Positions 1-8,939 are shown, numbered from the stretch's first letter. The stretch is 64,000 nt of DNA from Pseudomonadota bacterium (GCA_023389155.1 JAEWEV010000013.1:130806-194805), one strand, 5' to 3'. Numbers and translations: made by a program. The notes: a model not told the origin generated them from the letters alone.

Positions 1-222
1 TACCGGGATAGCAGGCAACATCAGATAGTTTCTCTCTGGATAAAAGGGATTGAGCAGGATTCTCTCAAGCGTTGGACTTCTGAATGAGAATTATTTACTA
101 TTAGATATCGTCAGCTTTTATTCAGCAATACACTTTCCTTAACTTTTGATATCTTTGCACTACTTGACATACAGTCCTTCCGGCTGGAATGACATATGCA
201 ATGAAAGGCATATAGCAACACC
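1..222. other. Left-edge intergenic region
   Basis: No convincing gene is visible before the response regulator. The stretch is AT-rich and carries a Fur-box-like palindrome at 85-99, listed separately. It may be the promoter region of a leftward gene outside the window. Confidence 0.5.
85..99. promoter_or_regulatory. Putative Fur box
   Basis: The bases TGAGAATTATTTACT match the 7-1-7 Fur consensus TGATAATNATTATCA at 11 of 14 informative positions. On the minus strand the site contains AATAATTCTCA, typical of iron-regulated promoters in Burkholderiales and pseudomonads. It could serve a leftward iron-uptake or FecI-type gene beyond the edge, or the response regulator at 223. This is motif matching by eye only. 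Confidence 0.45.
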
Positions 223-1092
223 ATGCGCACTGATAAGCCAAGCGTGCCACGCATCCTTCTGATCGAGAATGACGTGGCGCTATCCAAAATACTTTGTGAG
301 TACCTGGAGTCTCAGGGGTACTGGGTTCAGTTGGCGCACTCGGGATACCAGGCTTCACGTCTGATGCGCCGACGCGCGCATGACCTTGCTGTTCTGGATG
401 GGTACCTGCCAGACATTGCCGGACTGGATTGGCTTACAAGTTATCGTCAGCAATCGAGCCGTCCGCTGATTTTTCTTACCGGATCTTCCACTGATTGCAT
501 CAGTGGGCTGGAAGCGGGAGCCGATGATTGTCTTGCCAAGCCGCTATGCATGTCGGAACTGAAAGCGCGAATACACGCCCTTTTGAGACGGCGGGGGGCG
601 GATCGCCCGAGTTCGGCCCTTCCGGCGCCTCGCCATTTGCATCGTTGCGGATCCTATCGTGCCGAAACTTACGATCGGCTCTCGTATCGCGGCGCCAGGA
701 TGGCCGAGTCGTCAGAGCTGCAGAATCGACGCAGTCGTGCCGGTTTGCTGGTGGCGGGGCCTCTGATGCTGAATCCGGCAACGGGGATGGCCTCGATAGA
801 GGGTCATACGGTCAGCCTGACCGGTGCAGAGCAACGCATTCTGGAAATACTGATGCGATCTGCAGGTTGTGTGGTGCAACGACAGCAAATCGGCGCGTTC
901 GCACTGGGCCGCATCCCAACTACCTATGATCGCAGTATCGACACGCACATCAGCAGTTTGCGCCGCAAGCTGCGCTCCACTGCTCTGGCGTCAAGTCTTG
1001 TCATTCGTAATCTGCGCGGTCAGGGTTATTTGCTTTCGGCCGATGATACGGGTGCAAGCATGACCATGCCGCAAGAGGAACTGGCGCAATAA
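223..1092 (+). CDS. OmpR/PhoB-family response regulator
   Basis: Two-component response regulator of 289 residues, longer than the usual ~230. Residues 10-124 form a receiver domain, with predicted phospho-acceptor D59, T87 in a LTG motif and the conserved K106-P. The N-terminal acidic pair is E15-N16 where the family usually has two acidic residues, so magnesium binding may differ. The C-terminal part, about 190-275, is a winged-helix DNA-binding domain with the usual motif (IDTHISSLRRKL, RGQGYLL). An unusually long, arginine- and serine-rich linker of about 65 residues separates the domains. No sensor kinase lies next to it within the window; the downstream gene is a SixA-like phosphohistidine phosphatase, which could be functionally linked to phosphorelay. 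The target genes are unknown. Confidence 0.88.
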   Translation: MRTDKPSVPRILLIENDVALSKILCEYLESQGYWVQLAHSGYQASRLMRRRAHDLAVLDGYLPDIAGLDWLTSYRQQSSRPLIFLTGSSTDCISGLEAGADDCLAKPLCMSELKARIHALLRRRGADRPSSALPAPRHLHRCGSYRAETYDRLSYRGARMAESSELQNRRSRAGLLVAGPLMLNPATGMASIEGHTVSLTGAEQRILEILMRSAGCVVQRQQIGAFALGRIPTTYDRSIDTHISSLRRKLRSTALASSLVIRNLRGQGYLLSADDTGASMTMPQEELAQ

Positions 1093-1173
1093 TTCCCGGT
1101 CCCCGGATTGTCATAATCGAAGTGGCGGCAATATTATATGATTGATATTTCATTTGTTTAATAAAGGTCATTC

Positions 1174-1692
1174 ATGCTCAGACTCATGCTGCTACGTCAT
1201 GCCAAGTCCGATTCAGCCCCCGGCCTTGCGGACCTGCAGAGACCCCTTGCCGAGCGTGGACGCCACGAGGCCGGGTGCGTGGCACAATACCTGGTGTCGC
1301 AGCAATTGCGCCCCGACCTGGCGGTCGTCTCCAGTGCAGTACGCACACAGCAAACCTGGGAATATGTTGCCCGGGCTTACGACTCGGGCATCGAAAAAGT
1401 CACGGAAAGCCGCATCTACGAAGCATCGGTACGCGATATTGTCCATGTCATACGTAATATTGAGCCTGGCCCGCGTACCGTATTGGTTGTCGGTCATAAC
1501 CCCGGCCTTTATTTGACGGCAGGATACTTTTACAAGGACGGCAATGCCGACGCATTCAGCCGGATGCAAACAGGATTTCCTCCTGCCTCACTGGTCGTGA
1601 TGAATTTTGCGACAGATGAGTGGAGCGGGCTTGGTGAAAGTACTGGCACGCTTGAGCGGTTCGAAACACCGGAGAGTATTGAATCGAATTAG
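1174..1692 (+). CDS. sixA: SixA-like phosphohistidine phosphatase
   Basis: Histidine phosphatase superfamily protein of 172 residues, close to the usual SixA size (~160). The catalytic RH motif lies at the N-terminus (LLRHAK, R8-H9), R57 follows in SSAVRTQQT, and the second catalytic His is H108 in VVGHNPGL. E. coli SixA removes phosphate from histidine phosphotransfer domains. Its position 81 bases after a response regulator gene fits a signalling role, but whether the two form a transcript is not shown. The true substrate could be another phosphohistidine protein. The start is the first Met of the conserved LRLMLLRHAK block. Confidence 0.85.
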   Translation: MLRLMLLRHAKSDSAPGLADLQRPLAERGRHEAGCVAQYLVSQQLRPDLAVVSSAVRTQQTWEYVARAYDSGIEKVTESRIYEASVRDIVHVIRNIEPGPRTVLVVGHNPGLYLTAGYFYKDGNADAFSRMQTGFPPASLVVMNFATDEWSGLGESTGTLERFETPESIESN

Positions 1693-1789
1693 ATACAAGC
1701 GATAGATGAAAAATGGTTGCTTCTTTCACGTGTTTGCAATTCACGGATCTATCGACTCAGCAATCGGGAGCAGGAAGCGTCCTTGATAT

Positions 1790-2155
1790 CTACTCCATCG
1801 TGGTCATGGGATGGCGCGCGATAAAGTCTATGAGCGCACGCCTTTTGGCAGACAGCTGATCCTGGGTGGGATAAACCGCGTACACGTCTGCCGGCTCATA
1901 CCAATCCGGCAGAACGGTACAGAGTTTGCCTTCGTTTATCGGTTTTTGAACGCGTCATTGCGAACGTAATATAAGGCCATACCCTGACAGCGCCCAGGGC
2001 AGAGCGATTTGGCCATCGTTTGTGCTCAATCTGGCACGCACTTTCAGAGCATCATGACGTGTGTCATTAACTGAGGAACGAAGCAATGCCGGCGTTAATT
2101 CAGATGCAACGCGTTTCGCACGCGAAAACCGCACATTCTTGGTACAAGTAAACAT
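1790..2155 (-). pseudogene. LysR-type regulator fragment, C-terminal half, with in-frame stop
   Basis: Read leftward from 2155 this is the C-terminal half of a LysR substrate-binding domain, including an ALSGYGLILRSQ block and, later, VLPDWYEP, YAVYPTQ and ALIDFIARH. The frame is continuous for 122 codons except for TGA at 1955-1957, exactly where family members have the Trp of a S-x-W-D motif, so a TGG to TGA nonsense change is likely. The helix-turn-helix half is absent. The fragment begins within one base of the stop codon of the intact LysR gene at 2155-3057, as if two adjacent lysR genes had been joined by deletion. No function is expected. Confidence 0.8.
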
Positions 2156-3057
2156 TAATCTGCATAGCCTTCCGCGGTCATGAAAGACTTCAGAATATCG
2201 ATGAACGACTGTGACAGATGTGATATTGGTTCGTCAGCGATCCTCACCAGATACGCAGTCAGTTTAGGAGCATTCTCGATCGGGCGAGTGACAAATCGGC
2301 TGGCTGACCAGCTACGTGCTGAGAATTGGTCCACCAGCGAGATTCCCGCACCCGCCTGCACCAGCGCACAGGCATTTTGCGGCGATCCGACCTCTACCAC
2401 GGGCCTGGCATTGAGGTCATGCTGTTGAAATAGCTGCTGTACCATCTGCCCAAAGGACGATTCCCTGTCATAAGAAATAAAAGGGTAGGGTAGCAGATCG
2501 GTGATTTTCAGCGTTGCACGGCTGGACAAGGGGTGGTTATAAGGAAGAATACATACCAGGTCAGCCTCGCCGATTTTTTCCTGCTCAAGATTGGGATGTG
2601 ACATAGGCAAGATGGTGATGGCCAGATCTGCCTGCCGTTTCAACAGACGCTCGATCAATGGCAAGTGCGTAAGATAGCGGAAGGTGAGCTTGACGTTCTC
2701 ATGATGCTTTCGATATTCCGTGATCACTGAGGGGATCAGCATTTGTCCCAGGCTCGGTGTAGCGATGAGGTTCAGGATACCCTCCTGATTTTCTCGCAGT
2801 TCACGTGCCATTTCATTGACGCGCTGAACCCCCTCGTAGACATTCTCCACCTGATGAAAAAGTTTTTTCGCCTCGAGTGTTGCGTGCAGTCTGCCGCGTA
2901 TGCGTTCGAACAGCGGAAATCCAATACGCACCTCCAGATGAGAGAGCATTCGGCTGACAGCCGGCTGGGAAACGAACAGCAATTCTGACGCACCACGAAT
3001 CGAGCCTGTAATCATTACGGCCCGAAATACTTCAATTTGTCGCAAATTCAATTCCAT
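2155..3057 (-). CDS. LysR-family transcriptional regulator
   Basis: Full-length LysR-type regulator of 300 residues. The N-terminal winged helix (residues 1-60) has the family pattern LRQIEVFRAVMITGSIRGASELLFVSQPAVSRMLSHLE. Residues 90-295 form the effector-binding domain. It is divergent from the hydantoinase operon starting near 3307, with a shared intergenic region containing a TTAACA-N3-TGTTAA palindrome. By family habit it probably activates that operon when a pathway compound binds, and represses itself. Effector unknown. Confidence 0.9.
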   Translation of the reverse strand: MELNLRQIEVFRAVMITGSIRGASELLFVSQPAVSRMLSHLEVRIGFPLFERIRGRLHATLEAKKLFHQVENVYEGVQRVNEMARELRENQEGILNLIATPSLGQMLIPSVITEYRKHHENVKLTFRYLTHLPLIERLLKRQADLAITILPMSHPNLEQEKIGEADLVCILPYNHPLSSRATLKITDLLPYPFISYDRESSFGQMVQQLFQQHDLNARPVVEVGSPQNACALVQAGAGISLVDQFSARSWSASRFVTRPIENAPKLTAYLVRIADEPISHLSQSFIDILKSFMTAEGYAD

Positions 3058-3208
3058 GACATGGTGTCCTGTGGTGCACGTTGTAAATAAAACATGAAGT
3101 TAATCTCTGCTGCGGTGCAGAAAGTACCAAAACAGTGCAAAAGCCGCACCAGCGCGGGGACACACAGGGTTTTCCCGGAATGGCAATGTTGTTCTGCAGC
3201 TTGAGTAA

Positions 3209-3223
3209 TTAACACTATGTTAA
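3209..3223. promoter_or_regulatory. Palindrome in the LysR-hydantoinase intergenic region
   Basis: TTAACA-CTA-TGTTAA is a perfect inverted repeat with a T-N11-A core spacing typical of LysR sites. It overlaps the most upstream possible ATG (3217) of the downstream reading frame, which argues that translation really starts further in, at 3307. Confidence 0.5.
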
Positions 3224-3306
3224 GTATTACGACTGAAATGTCAATAGAAATTCGTCAGCTTACTGGCCATAATACATTTCATACAGGCCATACGGAGTTC
3301 GATGTG

Positions 3307-4812
3307 ATGCCAGAAAGCACCTCTTCAATTTCAGATGAATTAAACGATTTTGATCTCACGATTCGCAATGGAAGGATCAGCAACGCAGACGGTACGTTCT
3401 TTGCCGATATCGGTGTGCGAAATGGTGTCATCGCCGCCATAGAGCCTAATCTTCCCCCGGGTCGTGAAGACGTGGATGCTGATGGACTATGGGTGTTACC
3501 CGGTGGAATCGACAGTCATACCCATATTGAGCAACTGTCCGGCATGGGTGTTATGTGTGCGGATGATTTTTACTCAGGGACAGTGTCGGCAGCCTTTGGC
3601 GGTACAACGTCAATCCTGTCTTTCGCTGCTCAGCATCGGAATGATCGCATCACGGATGTGCTTGCGGATTACGCTGAGCGCGCTCGTGAAAAAGCCGTGA
3701 TTGATTATGGCTTTCATCTGATTCTGACGAATCCGGACGAACAGACTCTGACCCAGGATTTGCCATCTGTGATTGAAAGCGGCATTACTTCGCTGAAAGT
3801 CTATATGACTTATGACGCACTCAAGCTGGATGATTACCAATTACTCGATGTGCTCGCCACTGCAGGAGAACACGGCGCACTGGTCATGCTGCATGCTGAA
3901 AATCACGACATGATACGGTGGGTGGCACGACGCTTGCTGGAACGCGGGCATTACGCACCCAAATATCACGCCGTTGCACATGATGTTTTGGCTGAATCGG
4001 AGGCCACGCACCGGGCAATTACGCTATCCCGTCTGGTTGATGTCCCGGTTCTCATTGTTCACGTCGCCGGAAGCGAAACCGTCGATATTATCCGGCATGC
4101 CAGGAATCTGGGTGCTGCTGTCCATGCCGAGAGCTGCCCGCAGTATCTTTTTCTGGAAGCAAAAGACAGTGATCGGGAAGCGATGGAAGGGGCAAAGTTT
4201 TGCTGCAGTCCACCGCCAGGAGATGTCCGGTCTCAGGAATCGGTGTGGCAGGGCTTCAAGGACGGAACACTGACTGTTTACTCTTCTGATCATGCGCCCT
4301 ATCGGTTTGATGCGTCAGGAAAACTGCCCAAAGGTGACAAAACAAAGTTCAAGGAAATGGCCAACGGTGTGCCAGGAATAGAGCTGAGGCTTCCCCTGCT
4401 TTTTTCAGAGGGGGTAATCACTGGACGCATTACCATCGAGGAGTTCGTGGCACTGACTGCCACCAACCATGCGCACATGTATGGGATGGCGTCTCAAAAG
4501 GGAAGTATTCAAAAAGGGCTGGATGCAGATCTGGCGCTTTGGGATCCGGCATCTCGCAGAACGATCACCGCAGATCAGTTGCACGATAACGTCGGCTACA
4601 CACCCTACGAAGGCCGGGTGGTGACGGGGTGGCCGGTTCAGGTTTTCAGCAGGGGCCGGTGCATTGTCAAAGAGGGTTCGCTCCAGGCAGAACGCGGAAG
4701 CGGGAAGTTTATTGCCCGTGAGCGTCCCTCTCCGGTAGTACAGCGCACCGGCACAACACCGGGCAGAAACCTTTTTCGCCAGCAGATAGGACTTGGCGTG
4801 TTCAGAAAGTAA
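3307..4812 (+). CDS. Hydantoinase/dihydropyrimidinase-type amidohydrolase
   Basis: Metal-dependent amidohydrolase of 501 residues that opens cyclic amides such as hydantoins, dihydropyrimidines or allantoin. All expected metal ligands are visible: H71 and H73 in DSHTH, the carboxylated lysine K164 in SLKVYM, H196, H252 in VHVAG and D328 in SSDHAPY. I chose the ATG at 3307 over the one at 3217, because 3217 lies inside a likely regulator palindrome and has no ribosome-binding site, whereas 3307 follows GGAG. The gene leads an operon with a complete amino-acid-type ABC importer, a lyase, a racemase and two oxidoreductases, which suggests use of an imported cyclic amide. The exact substrate cannot be read from sequence. 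Confidence 0.88.
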   Translation: MPESTSSISDELNDFDLTIRNGRISNADGTFFADIGVRNGVIAAIEPNLPPGREDVDADGLWVLPGGIDSHTHIEQLSGMGVMCADDFYSGTVSAAFGGTTSILSFAAQHRNDRITDVLADYAERAREKAVIDYGFHLILTNPDEQTLTQDLPSVIESGITSLKVYMTYDALKLDDYQLLDVLATAGEHGALVMLHAENHDMIRWVARRLLERGHYAPKYHAVAHDVLAESEATHRAITLSRLVDVPVLIVHVAGSETVDIIRHARNLGAAVHAESCPQYLFLEAKDSDREAMEGAKFCCSPPPGDVRSQESVWQGFKDGTLTVYSSDHAPYRFDASGKLPKGDKTKFKEMANGVPGIELRLPLLFSEGVITGRITIEEFVALTATNHAHMYGMASQKGSIQKGLDADLALWDPASRRTITADQLHDNVGYTPYEGRVVTGWPVQVFSRGRCIVKEGSLQAERGSGKFIARERPSPVVQRTGTTPGRNLFRQQIGLGVFRK

Positions 4813-4871
4813 GACCAACCTTTGCCAGACAGCGCTGGCGTTCTCGTAGCCATTCCGTACAGGAGATTTAG

Positions 4872-5726
4872 ATGGAAAAACTGAAGACAATTTTAAGTGC
4901 CGGTGTCGTGAATCTTGCGATATTGGGAAGCATCATGAATGTGGCGTACGCGAATGACACGCCACTGCGCACCGCCGTAGATGCGACATTTGCGCCTCAT
5001 GCCATGCCAAAACTCGGAGGAGGTGTGCAGGGATTCAATGTCGACCTGGGCGAGGAAATCGCCAGGCGTCTGGGGCAGAAAATCACAATTGAGCCTGCTG
5101 AATTCTCCGGCCTGGTACCGGGCCTAAACAGCAAAAGATATGATTTTCTGATTGCGCCAGTGACGGTAACGCCCGAGCGCGCGAAGTCGCTTCTGTTCAC
5201 GGAAGGGTATCTGGATACCGACTATACATTTCTGGGTAGTGAGAAAGCGCCACCAGTCGAACATCTTGAACAGTTGAAGGGCAAGAAGCTGGCGGTGAAC
5301 AAAGGATCCAATTATGAAGGATGGGCCCGTGATCACGCAAAGGAGTATGGCTTCAGTTATGACGTCTACAGTAGCAACGCCGATGCCGTTCAGGCCTTGC
5401 AGGCGGGTCGGGCCGACTACAACCTCGCGGGTACGACAGTTGTCGCGTGGACGGCTCAGAAGAGACCGAATCTGAAGACCAGCTATACGATCAAGACCGG
5501 GCTTGTCTGGGCTCTGGCATTCCGCAAAGATGACAAGGAAGGCAGGGACAGGATTTCAAATGTGCTCAAGTGCATGAAGAAAGACGGAACGGTGGCTGCA
5601 TTGGCAAAAAAATGGTTTGACTTCGAGCCGGAAGCAACCAATTCAGCCGTCATGGTGGTGCCAGGTACTGGCGTTCCTGATACCGAGGGCTACGATCCCA
5701 CGCCTGTGACACCGAACTGCTCATAA
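4872..5726 (+). CDS. ABC transporter substrate-binding protein, polar amino acid type
   Basis: Periplasmic binding protein of 284 residues, family 3 solute-binding (PBPb). A signal peptide is clear, with likely cleavage after AYA at residue 27. The core shows GFNVDLGEEIARRLG, PAEFSGLVPGLNSKRYDF and the TPERAKSLLFTEGY block typical of amino acid or opine receptors. GGAG in AGGAGATTT precedes the ATG by about 6 bases. It is the first of four transporter genes (binding protein, ATPase, two permeases) and probably brings in the substrate of the upstream amidohydrolase or its product. Confidence 0.9.
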   Translation: MEKLKTILSAGVVNLAILGSIMNVAYANDTPLRTAVDATFAPHAMPKLGGGVQGFNVDLGEEIARRLGQKITIEPAEFSGLVPGLNSKRYDFLIAPVTVTPERAKSLLFTEGYLDTDYTFLGSEKAPPVEHLEQLKGKKLAVNKGSNYEGWARDHAKEYGFSYDVYSSNADAVQALQAGRADYNLAGTTVVAWTAQKRPNLKTSYTIKTGLVWALAFRKDDKEGRDRISNVLKCMKKDGTVAALAKKWFDFEPEATNSAVMVVPGTGVPDTEGYDPTPVTPNCS

Positions 5727-5769
5727 CGGATGTCATTTACACAGACCAGATAACGAAAGGCCGACGACA

Positions 5770-6525
5770 ATGGATGCGAATGCAATGATTCTCCAGATTT
5801 CCGATCTACGCAAGCAATATGGCAGTACAGAGGTGCTGCGAGGCGTTAACCTGAATGTTCGAAAAGGCGAACTGGTTTGTGTTATTGGCCCGTCAGGATC
5901 CGGGAAAAGTACCATGTTGCGCTGCTGCAATTTGCTGGAAACACCAACCTCAGGAAAAATCGTTGCTGCCTCACATGATGTGATGGACACGGCAACCGAT
6001 ATCAACCGTATGCGGCAGGATATTGGCATGGTGTTTCAGCAGTTCAATCTTTACCCCCATATGACGGCATTGGGCAATGTTGCGCTTGCGCTTTCCAAGG
6101 TTCAGGGAAAAAGCAAACAGCAGGCAAATGACCTTGCCATGCAGGCGTTGGAGCAGGTTGGTCTGAAAGAAAAGGCAATGTCAAAACCCGGCGAGCTCTC
6201 AGGCGGTCAGCAGCAACGGGTTGGCATCGCTCGCGCCATCGCACTCAAACCCAAAATCATCCTTTTTGACGAACCGACGAGCGCGCTGGATCCGGAACTG
6301 GTCGACGATGTCCTGAATGTCATGCGTGATCTGCGCGAGCGTGGGATGACGATGGTCGTTGTCACTCATGAAATGGCTTTCGCTCATGCTGCTGCAGATC
6401 AGGTTGTTTTCATGGATGAAGGCAGAGTCGTGGAAAGCGGAACGGCTTCGGAGGTGTTTGAACGGCCCCGCGAAGTACGCACCCGGAATTTTCTGGCACG
6501 TTACGCGAACAGGATGGCTCACTGA
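5770..6525 (+). CDS. Polar amino acid ABC transporter ATP-binding protein
   Basis: ABC ATPase of 251 residues, the usual length for GlnQ/HisP-type subunits. Walker A is GPSGSGKS at residues 40-47, the Q-loop lies in VFQQFNLYPHMT, the signature LSGGQQQR is at 143-150 and Walker B with catalytic E168 is ILFDEP; the switch His lies in VVTHEM. It overlaps the next permease start by one base (TGATG), so the genes are translationally coupled. It energises the importer formed with the two permeases and the binding protein at 4872. Confidence 0.94.
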   Translation: MDANAMILQISDLRKQYGSTEVLRGVNLNVRKGELVCVIGPSGSGKSTMLRCCNLLETPTSGKIVAASHDVMDTATDINRMRQDIGMVFQQFNLYPHMTALGNVALALSKVQGKSKQQANDLAMQALEQVGLKEKAMSKPGELSGGQQQRVGIARAIALKPKIILFDEPTSALDPELVDDVLNVMRDLRERGMTMVVVTHEMAFAHAAADQVVFMDEGRVVESGTASEVFERPREVRTRNFLARYANRMAH

Positions 6526-7202
6526 TGGATGCAATGAGCGGATTTTTCTTTACGTTTTTCAATGGCGAGGTCGCGCGGGAATACTTTCCGGTCATCGTCA
6601 AGGGCGCAGGGGTCACACTGATTGCCGGGTTTGCAGTTGTGATAACAGGCACGGCGCTGGGAATAATGCTGGCCATTATCCGTACGCTGAGGTGCCGTCC
6701 GGTTTCCCTCCTTATTGTTGCGTTTGCAGACATTATGCGGTCATTGCCACCACTGGCGCTTCTCATTATTTTTTATTTTGGGCTGTCCGAAGTGGGCGTG
6801 CCTTTATCTGCCTTTACTGTGACCTGGCTATCTCTGTCTCTTGTGCTGGCTGCCTATGCGGAAGAAAGCGTGTGGGCTGGCATTACGTCGCTTCCAAAGG
6901 GACAAATGGAAGCGGCACGGTCTACAGGCATGACGTGGGCGCATGCAATGCGATACGTGATTGTGCCGCAGGGCATACGGCGGGCCATCCCCACACTGAC
7001 CAATCGCATTATTTCAATCACGAAAAATACGGCACTGGGTTCGGTGGTTTCGCTGAATGAAATTCTGAACAATGCTCAGGGCGCAAGCAGCTATTCCGGC
7101 AACCCCACGCCGCTTATGATGGCTGCGATCGCTTATGTTGCGATTTTTCTTCCGTTTGTCATTTTTTCCAGATGGCTGGAGCAACGCTGGGTTCAGGGGT
7201 GA
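6525..7202 (+). CDS. Polar amino acid ABC transporter permease (first)
   Basis: Inner-membrane permease of 225 residues of the HisM/GltK type. The ATPase-contacting loop carries the family motif, seen here as SLPKGQMEAARSTGMTWAHAM. Several hydrophobic segments span the length. It starts inside the stop codon of the ATPase gene and is followed by a second, homologous permease after 10 bases, giving the usual heterodimeric membrane channel. Confidence 0.92.
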   Translation: MDAMSGFFFTFFNGEVAREYFPVIVKGAGVTLIAGFAVVITGTALGIMLAIIRTLRCRPVSLLIVAFADIMRSLPPLALLIIFYFGLSEVGVPLSAFTVTWLSLSLVLAAYAEESVWAGITSLPKGQMEAARSTGMTWAHAMRYVIVPQGIRRAIPTLTNRIISITKNTALGSVVSLNEILNNAQGASSYSGNPTPLMMAAIAYVAIFLPFVIFSRWLEQRWVQG

Positions 7203-7212
7203 AGGAAAGACG

Positions 7213-7881
7213 ATGGAAGGATTTATACAAGGCTTTTTCAATCTGGATGTTTACAAAGAGGTTTTTCCCTATCTGCTCAGCGGATTATGGACGACGATCT
7301 GGCTTTCGGCAATTGTCATTCCCGTTGGCGCGGTTGCCGGATTGCTGCTGGCCGTGGGTATGACCCAGTCGCGCAATCGGTTCGTGTACTGGCCTATTGT
7401 GATTTACATCGACTTTTTCCGGGCATTCCCGCCGCTGGTTCTGCTCATCCTGGTGTATTTCGGATGGCCATTTCTGGGTATTGAACTGAACAAGCTCACC
7501 GCTGTGGTCATCGCGTTCGGGCTCAATAACGCAAGCTATTTTGCAGAGGTATTCCGCGCCGGGCTGGAAGGTGTATCAAAGGGTCAGATGGAAGCGGCGC
7601 GTTCGACCGGGCTGTCCAGGTCCAGGGCGCTGGTCTACGTTGTGATTCCTCAGGCCGTGCGTAATGTGCTCCCCGATCTGGTCGGAAACAGCATTGAAGT
7701 GGTGAAGCTGACAACAATCGCAAGTGTGGTTGCGTTGCCTGAACTGCTGAGAGCTGCAAGAGATGCGCAATCGATTGTGTACAACCCCTCGCCGATCATG
7801 CTTGCAGCATTGATGTATCTGGCCCTGCTCTGGCCTTTGACGAGGTGGTTGGGCAGGCTGGAAAACAAACGGAATCAGTAA
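7213..7881 (+). CDS. Polar amino acid ABC transporter permease (second)
   Basis: Second permease of the importer, 222 residues, with the same loop motif (VSKGQMEAARSTGLSRSRA). The reading frame is open further upstream, but the ATG at 7213 follows GGAAAGA and gives the normal family length and N-terminus (MEGFIQGFFNLDVY), so upstream starts inside the previous gene were rejected. It pairs with the permease at 6525. Confidence 0.92.
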   Translation: MEGFIQGFFNLDVYKEVFPYLLSGLWTTIWLSAIVIPVGAVAGLLLAVGMTQSRNRFVYWPIVIYIDFFRAFPPLVLLILVYFGWPFLGIELNKLTAVVIAFGLNNASYFAEVFRAGLEGVSKGQMEAARSTGLSRSRALVYVVIPQAVRNVLPDLVGNSIEVVKLTTIASVVALPELLRAARDAQSIVYNPSPIMLAALMYLALLWPLTRWLGRLENKRNQ

Positions 7882-7922
7882 AACCAATGCCTGCCGGTTC
7901 TGGTAATTGAATGACGATTGCA

Positions 7923-7966
7923 ATGATCGATAAATGATCGATAAATGATCGATAAATGATTGATGA
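7923..7966. repeat. Four tandem 11-bp repeats
   Basis: The unit ATGATCGATAA occurs three times exactly and once with changes (ATGATTGATGA). It lies just before the lyase gene at 7995, in the 113-base gap that separates transporter from enzymes. Each exact copy holds the palindrome ATCGAT. It could bind a regulator in register at one helical turn, or simply be a slippage product. Confidence 0.85.
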
Positions 7967-7994
7967 CTCTTATTATTGACAAGGAATGATGACT

Positions 7995-8939
7995 ATGGGA
8001 TCCACCAAGCAACTTATGAATGAAACGTCCAGAGGTGTGTTTGTCATTGCGGCGACACCATTCACGGATGTCGGGGAAGTCGACTTGGAAAGTATTGATA
8101 GCCTGACCGAGTTTTACCTGGAAAAAGGCGTATCGGGTATGACTATCCTGGGGATGATGGGTGAAGCCCCAAAACTGAGCGAGCAGGAAACCACGGCCGT
8201 TATGACGCGGTTTCTGAAGCGGGTGAATGGCCGCGTACCCGTCACCGTTGGGGTCAGTAGTGCTTCGAATCTGCGTTTGGAGCGGCTGGCCGGGGAAGCA
8301 ATGTCGCTCGGAGCTGCTGGCGTGATGGTTGCGCCCATTCCCAATCTTAAGCTGGATGAGCAGGTGCATGGGTATTTTTCCAGTATCGCGAATCTTCTGG
8401 GCAAGGATATTCCTTTTTGCCTGCAGGATTTTCCTCAGGCAACGGGAGTTCATCTGTCGGTGCGCGTCATTCTGCAGCTGATCGACGAGTTCCCGCAGAT
8501 CGTGATGCTCAAGCACGAGGATTTTCCAGGTATGCGAAAACTCAGCCAGATCCGGGAGCAGAGTAAGGCGGAAGGTCACCGACGTATCAGTATTCTGGTC
8601 GGCAATGGCGGACTGTTTCTGCCTCAGGAAATGCTCAGGGGCGCCGATGGGGCGATGACCGGATTTGCTTACCCTGAAATGCTTGTTCAGGTCTGCCGGT
8701 TATTTGATGCCGGAAAGGCGCGGGAGGCCGAGGATCTGTTCAATATTTATTTGCCGTTACTGCGCCATGAGTTTCAGTACGGTGTGGGGCTGGCATTGCG
8801 CAAGGAAACACTGTGCCGTCGTGGCGCGATCCGTTCGGCCTTTGTTCGCAGACCTGGGCCAGTACTGGATGCAAAAGATCAGGAAGAACTCGGGGGATTG
8901 ATTTCAAGACTGGAAGCCGAATTGGCTACGGTTTCCTAG
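7995..8939 (+). CDS. Dihydrodipicolinate synthase (DapA) family aldolase/lyase
   Basis: Class I aldolase-type TIM barrel of the DapA/NanA superfamily, 314 residues. The Schiff-base lysine is probably the K in QIVMLKHEDFPG, and GMTILGMMGEAPKLS matches the GTTGE substrate-carboxylate loop with a changed spacing. The family cleaves or forms 2-keto acids from pyruvate and an aldehyde. Three ATGs lie close together at 7986, 7989 and 7995; AAGGA at 7981-7985 is properly spaced only for 7995. The sequence is not close enough to true DapA to suggest lysine synthesis, and the operon context points to catabolism. Confidence 0.82.
   Translation: MGSTKQLMNETSRGVFVIAATPFTDVGEVDLESIDSLTEFYLEKGVSGMTILGMMGEAPKLSEQETTAVMTRFLKRVNGRVPVTVGVSSASNLRLERLAGEAMSLGAAGVMVAPIPNLKLDEQVHGYFSSIANLLGKDIPFCLQDFPQATGVHLSVRVILQLIDEFPQIVMLKHEDFPGMRKLSQIREQSKAEGHRRISILVGNGGLFLPQEMLRGADGAMTGFAYPEMLVQVCRLFDAGKAREAEDLFNIYLPLLRHEFQYGVGLALRKETLCRRGAIRSAFVRRPGPVLDAKDQEELGGLISRLEAELATVS

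Noticed and set aside
7923..7966. Short tandem repeats as a CRISPR array
   Set aside because: Units are 11 bp and contiguous with no spacers, and there are no cas genes.
7875..8579. Leftward 234-codon frame opposite the DapA-like gene
   Set aside because: Shadow of a well-supported gene; no domain or start signal seen.
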